NCBI GenBank assembly: GCA_016946835.1
Contig: JACVTC010000117.1
Coordinates: forward strand, 531,035 to 595,034
Reading direction: 5' to 3'
Length of the DNA: 64,000 nt
Origin: Neocallimastix lanati (nom. inval.)
Taxonomy: Eukaryota > Neocallimastigomycota > Neocallimastigomycetes > Neocallimastigales > Neocallimastigaceae
Part shown: in pieces, positions 63,816 to 64,000 of the stretch
Layout: each line of letters starts with the position of its first letter
Position numbering within the stretch: position 1 is the stretch's first letter
Translations under genes and position numbers: made by a program
The notes under the pieces: generated by a model
Database searches by the model: none
Seen by the model: only the letters and a program-made list of their open reading frames with translations
Told to the model about the DNA's origin: nothing

Positions 63816-64000
63816 TTAATATATTAGATTAGAAACATTATTTTCATTTTCCATAATTTTTTTATCATTGTAATTATTATAATTATTAGATTGAATTTTA
63901 TAATAATTAGTACAACATTGATTTTCATCATATTGTAATTTTCTATAATTAATTTCTTCGATATAGATATATCCTTTGGAATAACCTAAAGGATCTCTTT
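63816..64000 (-). CDS. Vint protein, copy D, C-terminal end (runs off the window)
   Basis: On the minus strand the last 61 codons encode RDPLGYSKGYIYIEEINYRK, then LQYDENQCCTNYYKIQSNNY and an ending NENNVSNLIY before TAA at 63,816-63,818. The tail (CCTNYYK, NNVSNLIY) and the 3' flank match copy A better than B or C. It is open to the right edge, so integrity cannot be judged. It faces copy C tail to tail. Confidence 0.85.
   Translation of the reverse strand, partial: RDPLGYSKGYIYIEEINYRKLQYDENQCCTNYYKIQSNNYNNYNDKKIMENENNVSNLIY

Overview
The window is a very AT-rich (well over 80% A+T by eye), gene-poor eukaryotic chromosome segment full of homopolymers, ATT/AAAT/AAAAT microsatellites and retroelements. 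The best fit is an anaerobic gut fungus (Neocallimastigomycota). The signs are extreme AT bias with a yeast-like preferred-codon set in the one well-expressed-looking gene, TAA stops, hevein-like (CBM18) chitin-binding remnants, a CBM5/12-like plus DM9 protein and VWA-Vwaint-Vint proteins. A dictyostelid is the main alternative. The assignment is inference.

Layout. (1) 1-9,000: AT-rich DNA with microsatellites, a 54-bp minisatellite and a badly decayed Ty1/copia element (6,672 to about 8,300). (2) 9,000-17,400: poly(A)-tailed dispersed repeats, a 10-bp phased A-tract array, a decayed Vint locus (upstream block at 11.8 kb, Hint-end fragment at 16.9 kb), two snap-back hairpins sharing one loop (14.0-14.25 kb), and TIR elements, one with a clear 9-bp target duplication (15,363-16,122). 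(3) 17,400-24,870: almost only microsatellites and featureless AT-rich DNA. (4) 24,876-25,688: one intact gene for an intracellular CBM5/12-like/His-Asp-rich/DM9 protein. (5) 26,390-40,320: a LINE graveyard. Two nearly full-length single-ORF non-LTR elements (one frameshift; two nonsense codons) are followed by 5'-truncated LINE pieces, several of which begin in or beside a poly(A) tract. (6) 41,580-42,725: a broken gene ending in a hevein-like motif. (7) 43,390-64,000: a Vint gene cluster. Copy A (+) is intact. Copies B (-) and C (+) lie on the arms of an inverted duplication of roughly 5 kb per arm. Copy D (-) runs off the right edge. A LINE fragment and a pentanucleotide array of about 540 bp lie between A and B.

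How it works together. The only apparently functional protein-coding genes are the DM9 gene and the Vint copies. The Vint copies share not only the coding sequence but also a far-upstream block (a 'GATAAGAAxATAATTGGTG' motif, an 'AATTCAGCAATA' motif and an 'ATTCCTGTTATCT' motif) and a TATA-like box about 300-345 bp before the ATG. This suggests that whole loci, promoter included, were duplicated. Most of the rest is selfish DNA and its decay products.
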